A stretch of 64,000 nt of DNA from a bacterium CG_4_9_14_3_um_filter_65_15 (lineage in GTDB: Bacteria > Krumholzibacteriota > Krumholzibacteriia > LZORAL124-64-63), in NCBI GenBank assembly GCA_002790835.1, contig PFVX01000014.1, forward strand, positions 18,800-82,799. Direction: 5' to 3'. Each line of letters begins with the position of its first letter. Position 1 is the first letter of the stretch. The translations under genes were made by a program, and so were the position numbers. This document shows positions 34,058 to 42,331 of the stretch, piece after piece. Under the pieces are notes generated by a model. The model was given only the letters and a program-made list of their open reading frames with translations, did no database searches and was not told the origin of the DNA.

Positions 34058-34516
34058 ATGCTGCCACGCTCCTCCCTGCATGGCGCGCTGACCGCGGTGT
34101 CTTTGCTGCTGGCTCCGCTGACGGCCCACGCCAGCGCGGGCGGCTACTCTGTGGGCCCGGTGACCGCTGTCGTCGACAGCGCCCTGACCGCTCTGGTGTC
34201 CTCCGTCGGCGACCTGCCCACCGCTCGGGGGGTCGAACTGAAGCCGGCCTACCCCAATCCGTTCAATCCCCGGACGACCATCGCCTGGGATATCGGACCG
34301 GAGGTGGCAAGCGCCTCGGTTCAGGTGGAAATCCTGGATGTGCGCGGGCACCGCGTCGCCAGGCTATTGGACGCCGTGCAGGCCGGCGGCCGGACCCACA
34401 CCACCCAGTGGAACCGTCTCGACGATGCGGGGCTGGCGGCACCCAGCGGCACCTACCTGGCTGCGGTCACTGTCGACAGCGTGCAGAAATCCCGCTTCAT
34501 CACCCTGGTCAAATGA
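34058..34516 (+). CDS. Small secreted protein consisting of a FlgD-like C-terminal domain
   Basis: The start at 34058 follows GAGGG. The 152-residue protein is a signal peptide (ending AHASAG), a 45-residue linker and a FlgD Ig-like domain opening AYPNPFNPRTTIAWDI and containing ILDVRGHRVARLL and SGTYLAAV. In many bacteria this domain is the C-terminal tail of large secreted proteins and is thought to aid sorting or anchoring. Here it has no passenger. It is followed within 12 bases by a thioredoxin-like gene and then a barrel gene, so the three probably form one operon. Confidence 0.75.
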   Translation: MLPRSSLHGALTAVSLLLAPLTAHASAGGYSVGPVTAVVDSALTALVSSVGDLPTARGVELKPAYPNPFNPRTTIAWDIGPEVASASVQVEILDVRGHRVARLLDAVQAGGRTHTTQWNRLDDAGLAAPSGTYLAAVTVDSVQKSRFITLVK

Positions 34517-34528
34517 GGTAACGGCAGG

Positions 34529-35056
34529 ATGGTCGACTCCAAATTTTCCCGCATCGCCGCAGCCTTCGCCATCTCCATGGTCCTGGCAGGACCGGCTCTC
34601 GCCCAGCTCCGTGCAGGTCAAGAATCAGCGCTTGATTTCACGCTGGATGACCTTCGCGGAGCGCCGGTCACGCTCTCGGACGTGCTCGCCGACGGGCCGG
34701 TGATCCTGGACTTCTGGGCCACCTGGTGCAAACCGTGCCGCAAGGCGCTGCCCCGGCTGCAGAAGCTGGCGACACAATACGAGGGGCGGGCCCGCGTGCT
34801 GGCCATCAGCATCGATGACCCGCGCAGCCGCACGAAGATCGCCCCGACGGCCCGGTCGCTGGGTATCACGTTGCCCGTGCTGCTGGACGGCGACAAGACG
34901 GTGGCCTCGCTCTATCGGGTATCGTCCATTCCGACGACATTCCTCATCGCCGCCGACGGCCGGATCATGGCCGTGCACAACGGATACCGCGACGGTGAAA
35001 TCAAAAAACTCGAATCCGAATTGAATCGACTGCTCGCCGAAGGAACCGGCCCATGA
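34529..35056 (+). CDS. TlpA-like periplasmic thioredoxin
   Basis: The 175-residue protein has a signal peptide (ending ALA) and a thioredoxin fold with the redox motif ATWCKPCRK (Cys67, Cys70) and a cis-Pro turn at SIPTTFLI. It is an envelope thiol-disulfide reductase of the TlpA/ResA type. Its end overlaps the following barrel gene by ATGA. It may keep Cys residues of a secreted partner reduced; the barrel ends with a CTSGTC motif that could be a client (inference). Confidence 0.88.
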   Translation: MVDSKFSRIAAAFAISMVLAGPALAQLRAGQESALDFTLDDLRGAPVTLSDVLADGPVILDFWATWCKPCRKALPRLQKLATQYEGRARVLAISIDDPRSRTKIAPTARSLGITLPVLLDGDKTVASLYRVSSIPTTFLIAADGRIMAVHNGYRDGEIKKLESELNRLLAEGTGP

Positions 35057-36639
35057 CCTTTTCCCCGTGGAGGCCGGTTCTGGCGGGTATCGGCCTGATC
35101 GCCCTCCTTGCGGGCGACATGGCGCCCCCGGCCCACGCCGCCGAAAACCGGGTGCAGGCCTCGAATCTGTTGCTTTACCAGGTCGGACGCGATCCCAACA
35201 CCCCGGAAAACGATGTCACCCGTTTCTTCGACCACGTCCAGCTGGACTACTTGGCCGGAGAATTCCGGTATGGGCTGCGGGCAGACCTCTACCGCACGTC
35301 CGAGGCCGGGCAGGTCTACGAGAACATCACCCAGAAGTACCTCGAATGGAGTAACCGCAACCTGGATGTGCGCGTCGGAAACGCCTACGCGACCATCGGG
35401 CGCGGGCTGCTGTTTCGGGCCTTCGAACTGCCCGGCATCGTGCGCGAGGTCAATACGATCACCGATTCGAAATACGCCGATTCGCGCGATCTCGAGGGCG
35501 CCGTGGTCAAGGGCCGCTACGGCCGGTTTCGCATCCAGGCGCTTACCGGCCGTCCCATGGCCTATCCCGACAATCCGCCGGGCCTGGGTTTTCTGATCCG
35601 TCGTGACGGAACGGTTTCCGGCGGCCACATCGGCGTGGACGTGGGCCGCGGCGTGAGTGTCGGCTCGGGCTACATGCGGGCCGACGGGTTCGTCTTCGCC
35701 GGAGATGCCGACCGTCAAGAATACGGCAGCTTCGATCTCGCCCTCGACGGCTCGCGCCTGGCGCCCGCCCTGTCCGCAGCCGGCTGGGACGTTCGTCTGT
35801 ACGCCGAATACGCAGGCCGGCACTGGACGCCCATCACAGACCCGTTCTCGACCGTGGACGGCAACCCGCACGCCCTCTACACCTCGGCCGCCCTGGCGTA
35901 CGATCGCTGGTCGCTGACATACGAAACGAAGGACTATCGCGATTTCTCCCTGGCGTTCAACGACCCGCCGAATCTGGTGCCCGAGCTGACGCCCTCGCTG
36001 GTCAATCGTCGCTCACACTTCTTGATCGCCGACGATGAGCGCGGCCACCTGATCGGACTGCAGGGCGCCGCCTGGAGGGACTGGACCATACACTACGAAC
36101 GGGCCGACGCCCGCACCGGCGAAGACCCGAATCGCCTGCGCTACCGCCTGAACTACCTCGAGCTCGCCGGCCCGCCGCTGGCCGATACGCGCGGTTCGAT
36201 CTTCCTCGCCGAAGGTCGCGACGACCTGGAAGCACTGGCCGGGCATAAGACCATTGGTTTTTCGCTCGAGCAGTCTTTGCCGCAGGGATTCGCCGCTACC
36301 GGCGACGTCGAGTACCAGCAGGTCGAACGCCCCTACAACGAGGGCGAACCCGACGAAGTGCTCGTATCGATGACCGTCAGTCACGCCGGAACCGGCAGCG
36401 TATCGCTCGTTTGGGAACAATCGAACGATCCGCAACTGACCGACGACCCGCTCACGCTGGATATCGAAACCGCAAGCCGCCGCTGGCTCGGCGTGATCGT
36501 CCAGGGCTCGTTAAACGACAACCACGAAATGGGGATCTTCGTCGGTAAGCGCCGCGGGGGAACGGCCTGCACCTCGGGCACCTGCTATCTGGTACCGGAT
36601 TTCGAGGGTGTGGAGGTGCGGCTGACGAGCCGGTTCTGA
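35053..36639 (+). CDS. Outer-membrane beta-barrel protein, DUF6029-like
   Basis: The 528-residue protein has a signal peptide ending AHAAE and regular amphipathic strands from residue 50 to the end (VQLDYLAGEFRYGLRADLY is typical). It ends GVEVRLTSRF with a terminal Phe. Near the end a conserved-looking CTSGTCYLVPDFEG is reminiscent of the DUF6029 family of Bacteroidota-type barrels. There is no TonB plug domain. Overlap with tlpA and proximity to the FlgD-tail protein suggest a secretion or anchoring unit. Confidence 0.65.
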   Translation: MTFSPWRPVLAGIGLIALLAGDMAPPAHAAENRVQASNLLLYQVGRDPNTPENDVTRFFDHVQLDYLAGEFRYGLRADLYRTSEAGQVYENITQKYLEWSNRNLDVRVGNAYATIGRGLLFRAFELPGIVREVNTITDSKYADSRDLEGAVVKGRYGRFRIQALTGRPMAYPDNPPGLGFLIRRDGTVSGGHIGVDVGRGVSVGSGYMRADGFVFAGDADRQEYGSFDLALDGSRLAPALSAAGWDVRLYAEYAGRHWTPITDPFSTVDGNPHALYTSAALAYDRWSLTYETKDYRDFSLAFNDPPNLVPELTPSLVNRRSHFLIADDERGHLIGLQGAAWRDWTIHYERADARTGEDPNRLRYRLNYLELAGPPLADTRGSIFLAEGRDDLEALAGHKTIGFSLEQSLPQGFAATGDVEYQQVERPYNEGEPDEVLVSMTVSHAGTGSVSLVWEQSNDPQLTDDPLTLDIETASRRWLGVIVQGSLNDNHEMGIFVGKRRGGTACTSGTCYLVPDFEGVEVRLTSRF

Positions 36640-36758
36640 TCAGTCGTATCACTCGGGAATATATCCAAAATAAAGAAATCCTTAGTGTTGAGTCCGGTCT
36701 GTCGATAAGACTTGGGTGGTATTCAAGAATATGAGCCGGTCAAGACCGGAGGAAATTC

Positions 36759-37991
36759 ATGCCGACGACCGTTTCCGGAATCGATCTGTTTCCTACCGCA
36801 CGGGAGGGGTCCATCGCCCGGGAAGCCCTCTGGTGGCGCCTTCTCAGCGAACAGTCGCGCGACGGCATCGTCGTGCTGGATCACCGCGGAAAGGTCTTCT
36901 GGACCAACGAGAAGTTCCCCGCCATGCTGGGCCGCACTCGTGAAGAAACCCTCGGTCTCTCCGTGCCGGACTGGGAGGCCGATATCCCCCCCGACACGAT
37001 CGAGGAGATGCTGGAGCAGGTCGATGCCTCCGGGGCTCACTTCGAGACGATCCACCGGCGCAAGGACGGGTCGACCTACGAGGTGGAGATCTGCTCGAAC
37101 GCCGTGACGATCAACCAGGAAAAGCTGGCTTCCTTGGGCCAACTCGCCGCCGGAGTCGCCCACGAGATCAACAACCCCCTGGCCTTCATTCTGAGCAATT
37201 TTGTCAGCCTGACCGAGTACATGGATGACCTGGCCTGCTTCGTGGCCGAGGCCAAATCCCTGATCGAACTGCCGCATGACTCAGACCCTGAAGACGTGAA
37301 CGCCGCCGTCGCCTCCCTGCGCAACCTGTACAAAACCCGGGATATCGGGTTCGCCGCCGAGGACGCCCCGAAACTGGTGTTCGAGAACATCGAGGGGGTC
37401 GAGCGGATCCGGAACATCGTCGCCAACCTCAAGGGCTTCGCCCGGCCCGACGAGAAACGCCCCACCCCGTCGTCGGTCCGGAAAATGATCGAGGTCGCCA
37501 TGACCGTGGCGCACAACGAGTTGAAGTACCGTTGCGAGGTCGTCGTCGAATTGGACGATGATCTGCCTCCACTCTGCTGCTTCCGGCAGCAGATCGAGCA
37601 GGTCCTGATGAACCTCATGGTCAACGCCTCCCACGCCATGAAGAAAAGCGGGACGATCAGGATCGGGGCGGCCGTCGAAGGCGACCGGGAAATGCGGATC
37701 ACGATCGAGGATGACGGGTCCGGAATCGCCCCGGAAAACTTCAGTCGCATTTTCGACCCCTTCTTCACCACCAAGGAGATCGGCAGGGGGACCGGGCTCG
37801 GCCTGCACATCGTGCGCTCCATCATCGAGAGCCACGGCGGCAGGGTGGCGGTCGAAAGCCGCGTCGGTTCCGGCACCACCTTCACCATCTCCTGCTGGAA
37901 ATGGTGTACCAGCGGGCTCGGCTCTTTCCCGGCCATGAAATCCCCTTCCTGCAGGCCGTCACCGCGCTGGCCACCGCGGGCGACGTGGTGA
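36759..37991 (+). CDS. PAS-domain sensor histidine kinase with a disrupted 3' end
   Basis: A GGAGG ribosome site precedes the start. The roughly 375 normal residues comprise an N-terminal PAS domain (GIVVLDHRGKVFWTNEKFP), a HisKA box ([14 protein letters not shown]) and a HATPase domain with NASHAM, DDGSGI and GTGLGLHIV. After GSGTTFTIS (near 37885) the reading frame continues into sequence that makes no sense for a kinase (Trp/Cys/Pro-rich) and stops at 37991, while a different frame looks coding. The catalytic parts appear complete, so it may still work. No receiver gene is adjacent. Confidence 0.8.
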   Translation: MPTTVSGIDLFPTAREGSIAREALWWRLLSEQSRDGIVVLDHRGKVFWTNEKFPAMLGRTREETLGLSVPDWEADIPPDTIEEMLEQVDASGAHFETIHRRKDGSTYEVEICSNAVTINQEKLASLGQLAAGVAHEINNPLAFILSNFVSLTEYMDDLACFVAEAKSLIELPHDSDPEDVNAAVASLRNLYKTRDIGFAAEDAPKLVFENIEGVERIRNIVANLKGFARPDEKRPTPSSVRKMIEVAMTVAHNELKYRCEVVVELDDDLPPLCCFRQQIEQVLMNLMVNASHAMKKSGTIRIGAAVEGDREMRITIEDDGSGIAPENFSRIFDPFFTTKEIGRGTGLGLHIVRSIIESHGGRVAVESRVGSGTTFTISCWKWCTSGLGSFPAMKSPSCRPSPRWPPRATW

Positions 37992-38160
37992 GGTCTATCT
38001 GGAACAAATCCGGATGCACGTTTCCGGGTTCGAGACCAGTTGCTTCGGCATGGAATGGTTGCGATTCGAGCCCGACGCCTCCTTGCCCGAACTCGTCAAG
38101 ACCGTGCCGCACGTCGCGTTCGTCGTAGATGATCTTGCCGCCGCGCTCACCGGGCGCGAG
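37886..38160 (+). pseudogene. Remnants of at least one lost gene, including a VOC-like fragment
   Basis: In a frame shifted from the kinase, 37886-37985 encodes a protein-like stretch (MVYQRARLFPGHEIPFLQAV) of unknown family. From about 37986 another frame reads GEVYLEQIRMHVSGFETSCF and GMEWLRFEP, then PHVAFVVDDLAAALTG, resembling part of a VOC/glyoxalase-fold protein. Neither piece has a proper start and stop. They appear to be joined ends of separate genes. Confidence 0.55.
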
Positions 38161-38486
38161 ATCCTCGGTGCAGCCGGCGTGAACATCGCCGGCCTGTGTC
38201 TGACCGCCTGCGAGGGGCGCGGAGCGTCATCCATTTCGTGGTCGAGGACGCCGCCACGGCACGGCAGACCCTCGAAGATTCCGGAATCGCCATTCACCAA
38301 GAGACCGAAGTCTATGTGCTCAGCAAGGACGGCAAGGGGATCACCGGCAAGCCGGGATCCTTCGGGCCGATCTGTCGGATGCTGGCCGAACACGGCATCA
38401 CAATCCGTTTCGCCTATCCCGGGGAGAACAACATGTTCTTTTTCGGGGTCGACGATGTCGTTGAGGTTGGGAAACTCCTGGAATAG
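38146..38486 (+). pseudogene. Frameshifted ACT-domain protein remnant
   Basis: ILGAAGVNIAGLCLTACEGRG (from about 38160) is in the VOC frame, then the sequence continues one frame over as VIHFVVEDAATARQTLEDSG and ends FFFGVDDVVEVGKLLE. Together these form most of two ACT domains, as in small amino-acid-binding ACT proteins, with a frameshift near 38222 and the first 20 or so residues lost. Expression as a functional protein is unlikely. Confidence 0.6.
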
Positions 38487-38569
38487 ACTCCGGGAAAAGC
38501 CGTCGTGAATTGCCACATGAAAGCTATAATCGGTTCATAACCGAAATCGTCCGCCTCAAGGAGCCCGTC

Positions 38570-40042
38570 ATGACCCGCAGCTTGATCCCGTTCATCCTGC
38601 TTATGCTCGCCGTGCCCGCCTGGGCGGGCACCGATCTCGCCCACTTCACCAAGTACTTCCGCGACGAGACCCTCCGCATCGACTACGACCACACCGGCAA
38701 CGCGGCCGAGGAGGTCGTCGCGCTGGACCGGGTTTCCCGGCAGGGCATCTACGCAGGCAGCCGCACCCGCCTGGTCGACGACCTGGAACTGGGTCGCTAC
38801 TACGCCGAGGTGTACGACGCCGCGTCCGGCGAGCTGCTTTGGTCACGCGGATTCGACAGCTACTTCGGCGAATGGAAAACCACCTCCGACGCCGCGGCCG
38901 GCGTGCGCCGCACCTACCACGAGTCGGCGCTGGTACCGTTTCCCAGGGCCCCGATCGATTTCGCCATCGAGATGCGGGGAGACGATTACCATTTGACCGA
39001 GATCTTCCGCGTGCGCATCGACCCCGAGTCCTGGGAGATCCGCCGCGACGCCCTGGACGACGAGGTGATCGTCGTGGAAGCTGCCTACGGCGGCGACCCC
39101 CACGGCTGCGTCGACGTGGCGATCCTCGGCGAGGGCTACACCGCGGCCGAAGATGGAAAATTCCGCAAGGATCTGGCGCACTTCACCGAGGTGTTGCTCG
39201 GCTACGAACCCTACGCTTCGTACCGGAGATCCATCAACGTGCGGGGCGTGCTCGCCCCGTCACAGGAACGCGGCTGCGACGAACCGAGCCGCGGCGTGTA
39301 TCGCAACACCCGCCTGGGCAGCACCTTCGATTCCCTCGGCTCCGAACGCTACCTGCTGACCGAGGACAACCGCGCCTACCGTGACGTGGCCGCCCACGTG
39401 CCGTACGACGCGCTGTTCATCATGGTCAACCACGAGCGTTACGGCGGCGGGGGGATCTACAACTTCTTCAACACTTTCACCAGCGACAACCAGTGGAGCG
39501 ACTACGTCTTCCTGCACGAGTTCGGCCACCACTTCGCAGGGCTGGCCGACGAGTACTACACCAGCAGCACCGCCTACAATGACTTCTACCCCCGCGGTGT
39601 CGAACCCAACGAGCGGAACATCACCCGCCTGCTCGACCCCAAGCATCCGAAGTGGGGGAATCTGGTCTCCAAGGGAGTCGCCGTGCCCACGCCGTGGCGC
39701 AAGGCCGAGTACGACAAGAAGGACGTGGCCTACCAGAACGAGCGTCACGCCATCAACGACCGCATCGCGCAGCTGATGCGTTTGGGAGCTCCGACCGATC
39801 AGGTGGAAGAGGCCAAGGCCGACGGCGAGCGCCTGTCCAGGGACCACCAGGACGAGGTCGACGCTTGGTTCACCACCAGCCCCTACGCCGCCAAGGTGGG
39901 CGCGTTCGAGGGCGCCGGCTACATGTCAACCGGGATGTACCGCTCGCAACTCGACTGCATGATGTTCACCAAGGGCATGAAGCCGTTCTGCGCGGCCTGT
40001 CACCGGGGCATCATCGAAGTGATCGAGCGTTACCGTGAATAA
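38570..40042 (+). CDS. Secreted M64-family metallopeptidase
   Basis: The start at 38570 has AAGGAG upstream. The 490-residue protein has a signal peptide ending AWAG, an N-terminal beta domain and an M64 (IgA peptidase-like) catalytic domain. The zinc site is VFLHEFGHHFAGLADEYY: HExxH plus a downstream Asp/Glu. Preceding phrases CVDVAILGEGYTA and PYDALFIMVNHERYGGGG are family-typical. The C-terminal part contains FCAACHRG, a lone CxxCH. It could bind haem but is more likely structural, since M64 proteins are not cytochromes. It probably digests extracellular protein. Confidence 0.85.
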   Translation: MTRSLIPFILLMLAVPAWAGTDLAHFTKYFRDETLRIDYDHTGNAAEEVVALDRVSRQGIYAGSRTRLVDDLELGRYYAEVYDAASGELLWSRGFDSYFGEWKTTSDAAAGVRRTYHESALVPFPRAPIDFAIEMRGDDYHLTEIFRVRIDPESWEIRRDALDDEVIVVEAAYGGDPHGCVDVAILGEGYTAAEDGKFRKDLAHFTEVLLGYEPYASYRRSINVRGVLAPSQERGCDEPSRGVYRNTRLGSTFDSLGSERYLLTEDNRAYRDVAAHVPYDALFIMVNHERYGGGGIYNFFNTFTSDNQWSDYVFLHEFGHHFAGLADEYYTSSTAYNDFYPRGVEPNERNITRLLDPKHPKWGNLVSKGVAVPTPWRKAEYDKKDVAYQNERHAINDRIAQLMRLGAPTDQVEEAKADGERLSRDHQDEVDAWFTTSPYAAKVGAFEGAGYMSTGMYRSQLDCMMFTKGMKPFCAACHRGIIEVIERYRE

Positions 40043-40268
40043 AAAAACCAGGGCATTCCCCCGGTCTATGCAGAAGATGCATTCAACGTGACGAATTTTA
40101 TCCTGTTTTTTGTAGGGAACCGCTTCACCGCACCAGCATGACCATCTCGCACGCTGCCACGGGGCCCGCTGTGGCCCCAACCACCGCAATTGGTTTTCCA
40201 ATCCGAAAACGGCCTGTCATCATTGTCGGGCGGCAACCTATAACGACCCCTATGCCAAAGGCTTCACC

Positions 40269-41160
40269 ATGCGCAAAACTCTCGCAATCTTCGTCTGCCT
40301 TTCCCTGGCCACCATCGCCGCCCTGGGATCCTGGCGCCTCAACGTGGCGGTAGGGGTTTCGTCATGGATCCGATCCCGATCCGGACCGCGTACAACCCCG
40401 AAGGGACCGGCAAGACCTTCGGCACGCGTGAGCGGATGACGATCATCGGCCTGAGCCGATCCCTGAGCTGGCCCACGAGCCCGTCCACCACGGTGAGCGT
40501 ATCGTACGGGGTGGCCTGGCGGCGGCGCCCGCGACCCCTTTCGGTTCCTGATGTCCGCCGCCCGCACCTTCGAAATCGGACCGTCGTATCGCGACCATTC
40601 CACCCAGGTCGGATTCGAGGCGACGGTGTTCGAGGTCCTGGCCCTGCGCTACGGCAACAGCACCCACTACCCGGGCGAAATCTCGAGCTGGGGGGCCGGG
40701 CTGATCCTCGATCACGGTCTGCTGGGTCGGTTCGCGGTGCAGGCCGATCTGGGCGGCAGCGACATGTCCGACGGCGGCCCGGCGGCCCTGCTGGTCAACC
40801 CGGCGCCCCTGGGTACGGGCGATCGCGCGGCCCTGGCCTTCGACCGAGCAGAATACCCCTACCCATTTTCCGCCCACTTCAACACCTACTCCGGGTTCGC
40901 GGCCCAGGGCCACTGGCACCTCGGCTTCGCGGTGGAGGATTTCGTTCCCGACACGGAGGACTGGCGCACCTCCTACAATCCCGAGGGTGATAACCGAACC
41001 TACGAGATGCGGGATCGCATGACCCTCATCGGCCTGAGCCATAGCCGGGAATCGAGATTGTTCGGGCAATCGGTCCGCTGGTCCGTGGGCGCCGCCTGGC
41101 GGCGGTTCTCCAGCACCGTCAAGCAAACCGACCCCGACTCCACCCGGCAGCGGGGCGAAT
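40269..41160 (+). pseudogene. Collapsed tandem copies of an outer-membrane-type protein
   Basis: An ATG at 40269 begins a good signal peptide (MRKTLAIFVCLSLATIAALG) that soon loses frame. In the next frame, 40370-40540 encodes TAYNPEGTGKTFGTRERMTI followed by IGLS, closely resembling 40968-41035, which encodes TSYNPEGDNRTYEMRDRMTL followed by IGLS. Between them 40551-40960 encodes a beta-strand-rich middle portion. The simplest reading is two tandem paralogues reduced by deletions to one mosaic. The last in-frame residues before 41161 are followed by antisense sequence of another gene, so the 3' end is also lost. Confidence 0.6.
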
Positions 41161-41424
41161 TGCAGGAGACGTGCATCTCCATGGCGGCCAGTTTGTCGTC
41201 CCGGGCCGAGGTCAGGTCGGCGTGACACAGGGGGCAGGAAAAGGCGATCACGGTACCGGGGCGGAGGATCTCACCCAGGCTGGGGTCGCACAGGTACTTG
41301 GAGTTGCCCGGTTGCGGGCTGAGCAGGACCAGGCCCTGTCCTTGCCGGTATCGGCGACCAGCAGGATCTTCACATTGGGGTTCAGGACACCCCGGCAGTG
41401 AGGACAGACGAACGTCTTCTTCAT
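41161..41424 (-). pseudogene. Truncated, frameshifted zinc-ribbon protein
   Basis: From the ATG at 41424 (GAGG upstream) the product begins MKKTFVCPHCRGVLNPNVK, a zinc ribbon. A frameshift near 41335 moves the continuation (GLVLLSPQPGNSKYLCDPSL) into another frame, which goes on to a second Cys pair in FSCPLCHADL and breaks at the junction with the outer-membrane remnant near 41160. Homologues I recall are about 100 residues, so only the end is missing. Confidence 0.6.
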
Positions 41425-41517
41425 GGCGCGACCTCGATAACGGACAAGGGAAAATGACAGGGCGGATTCTAATCCCGATCCCCCACCCCGTCAAATTCGA
41501 GAATGACCCCCATCGGA

Positions 41518-42066
41518 TCAGCGATAGGTGGCCTTCAGCGCACCCCACGGCTGACCGGGTGCGTCGACCGCGTCGGGAAACCGCGGGGCCAGCAGCAGAC
41601 CCGGCCCGCCGCACTGGCTGTCCCAGGGCGCGGGAATGTTGCACAGCTCGGTGTGCTGCTCGTCGTCGTCGATCACATGGCCCACCGGGCTCGGCCCGCC
41701 TTCATCGCCGACGAACCACGAATGACAACACGGCAGGCAATAATGCGTGTAGGCAAAGACCACTTCCTCACCGACGGGCAAGGGATCGCCGTTGGTGTAG
41801 AACGTGATCACGCAGCGGCCGTCGAAGGTTTCCGGATGACAGTACCAGCCGGCGGGCACGCCCATATCCCAGTAGGAATAGGTGCCGCATTCGATCAAGC
41901 CGGAATAGATGTGGAAGGAACGGATCTGCTCGCCGGTCACCGGAACGACGGTGTAGGTGTAGCGATAATTGTCGAATGTGCTGGTGATGATGGCTGCATC
42001 CGCCCCGCCCGGCGCACTAACGCCAAACGCACAAAGGAGCAGGAACCGGGTGATGATACTCCGCAT
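41518..42066 (-). CDS. Secreted Cys-rich protein of unknown function
   Basis: The ATG at 42066 is favoured by GAGG six bases upstream. The 182-residue protein has a signal peptide ending ADA and a beta-rich mature domain with nine Cys residues, including HYCLPCCHSW. No family was recognised. The even spread of Cys suggests several disulfides. It stands alone between remnant genes and the feo operon. Confidence 0.6.
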   Translation of the reverse strand: MRSIITRFLLLCAFGVSAPGGADAAIITSTFDNYRYTYTVVPVTGEQIRSFHIYSGLIECGTYSYWDMGVPAGWYCHPETFDGRCVITFYTNGDPLPVGEEVVFAYTHYCLPCCHSWFVGDEGGPSPVGHVIDDDEQHTELCNIPAPWDSQCGGPGLLLAPRFPDAVDAPGQPWGALKATYR

Positions 42067-42148
42067 GATCAACCTCGATTTTGAATGTGTTATCCAGTTG
42101 GGCGAGGTTGTGAATACTTTATCTTATCGTGGGTTCAAAAATCAACCT

Positions 42149-42331
42149 TTAATGCTTCATTTCCCGCAGATCCTGCAAATCCTTCTCTTTGGTCAGGGGG
42201 CAATCTTCGCCCGCGCCACAGGAAGAACAGGCCTTGCCGCTGCGGATCGACCGCCACACCGCGCGCACCGCCCAGACCAAAGAGACCAGCACCATCACCC
42301 CGACGACGACGTTGTCCCAGCTGAGCGACAT
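42149..42331 (-). CDS. FeoB-associated Cys-rich membrane peptide
   Basis: This 60-residue peptide has one N-terminal transmembrane helix (VVVGVMVLVSLVWAVRAVW) followed by a cytoplasmic Cys cluster, GKACSSCGAGEDCPL. This plan matches the FeoB-associated Cys-rich family. Its ATG shares a base with the feoB stop (TGATG). It may modulate FeoB or bind incoming iron. Confidence 0.8.
   Translation of the reverse strand: MSLSWDNVVVGVMVLVSLVWAVRAVWRSIRSGKACSSCGAGEDCPLTKEKDLQDLREMKH

Noticed and set aside
39985..40010. CAACH in the M64 peptidase as a haem site
   Set aside because: It is a single motif in a zinc peptidase family not known to bind haem, so a structural or chance occurrence is more likely.
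40161..40178. GGGGCC-N6-GGCCCC hairpin after the M64 peptidase gene
   Set aside because: It lacks a T tract and lies more than 100 bases from the stop codon; it is not a convincing terminator.
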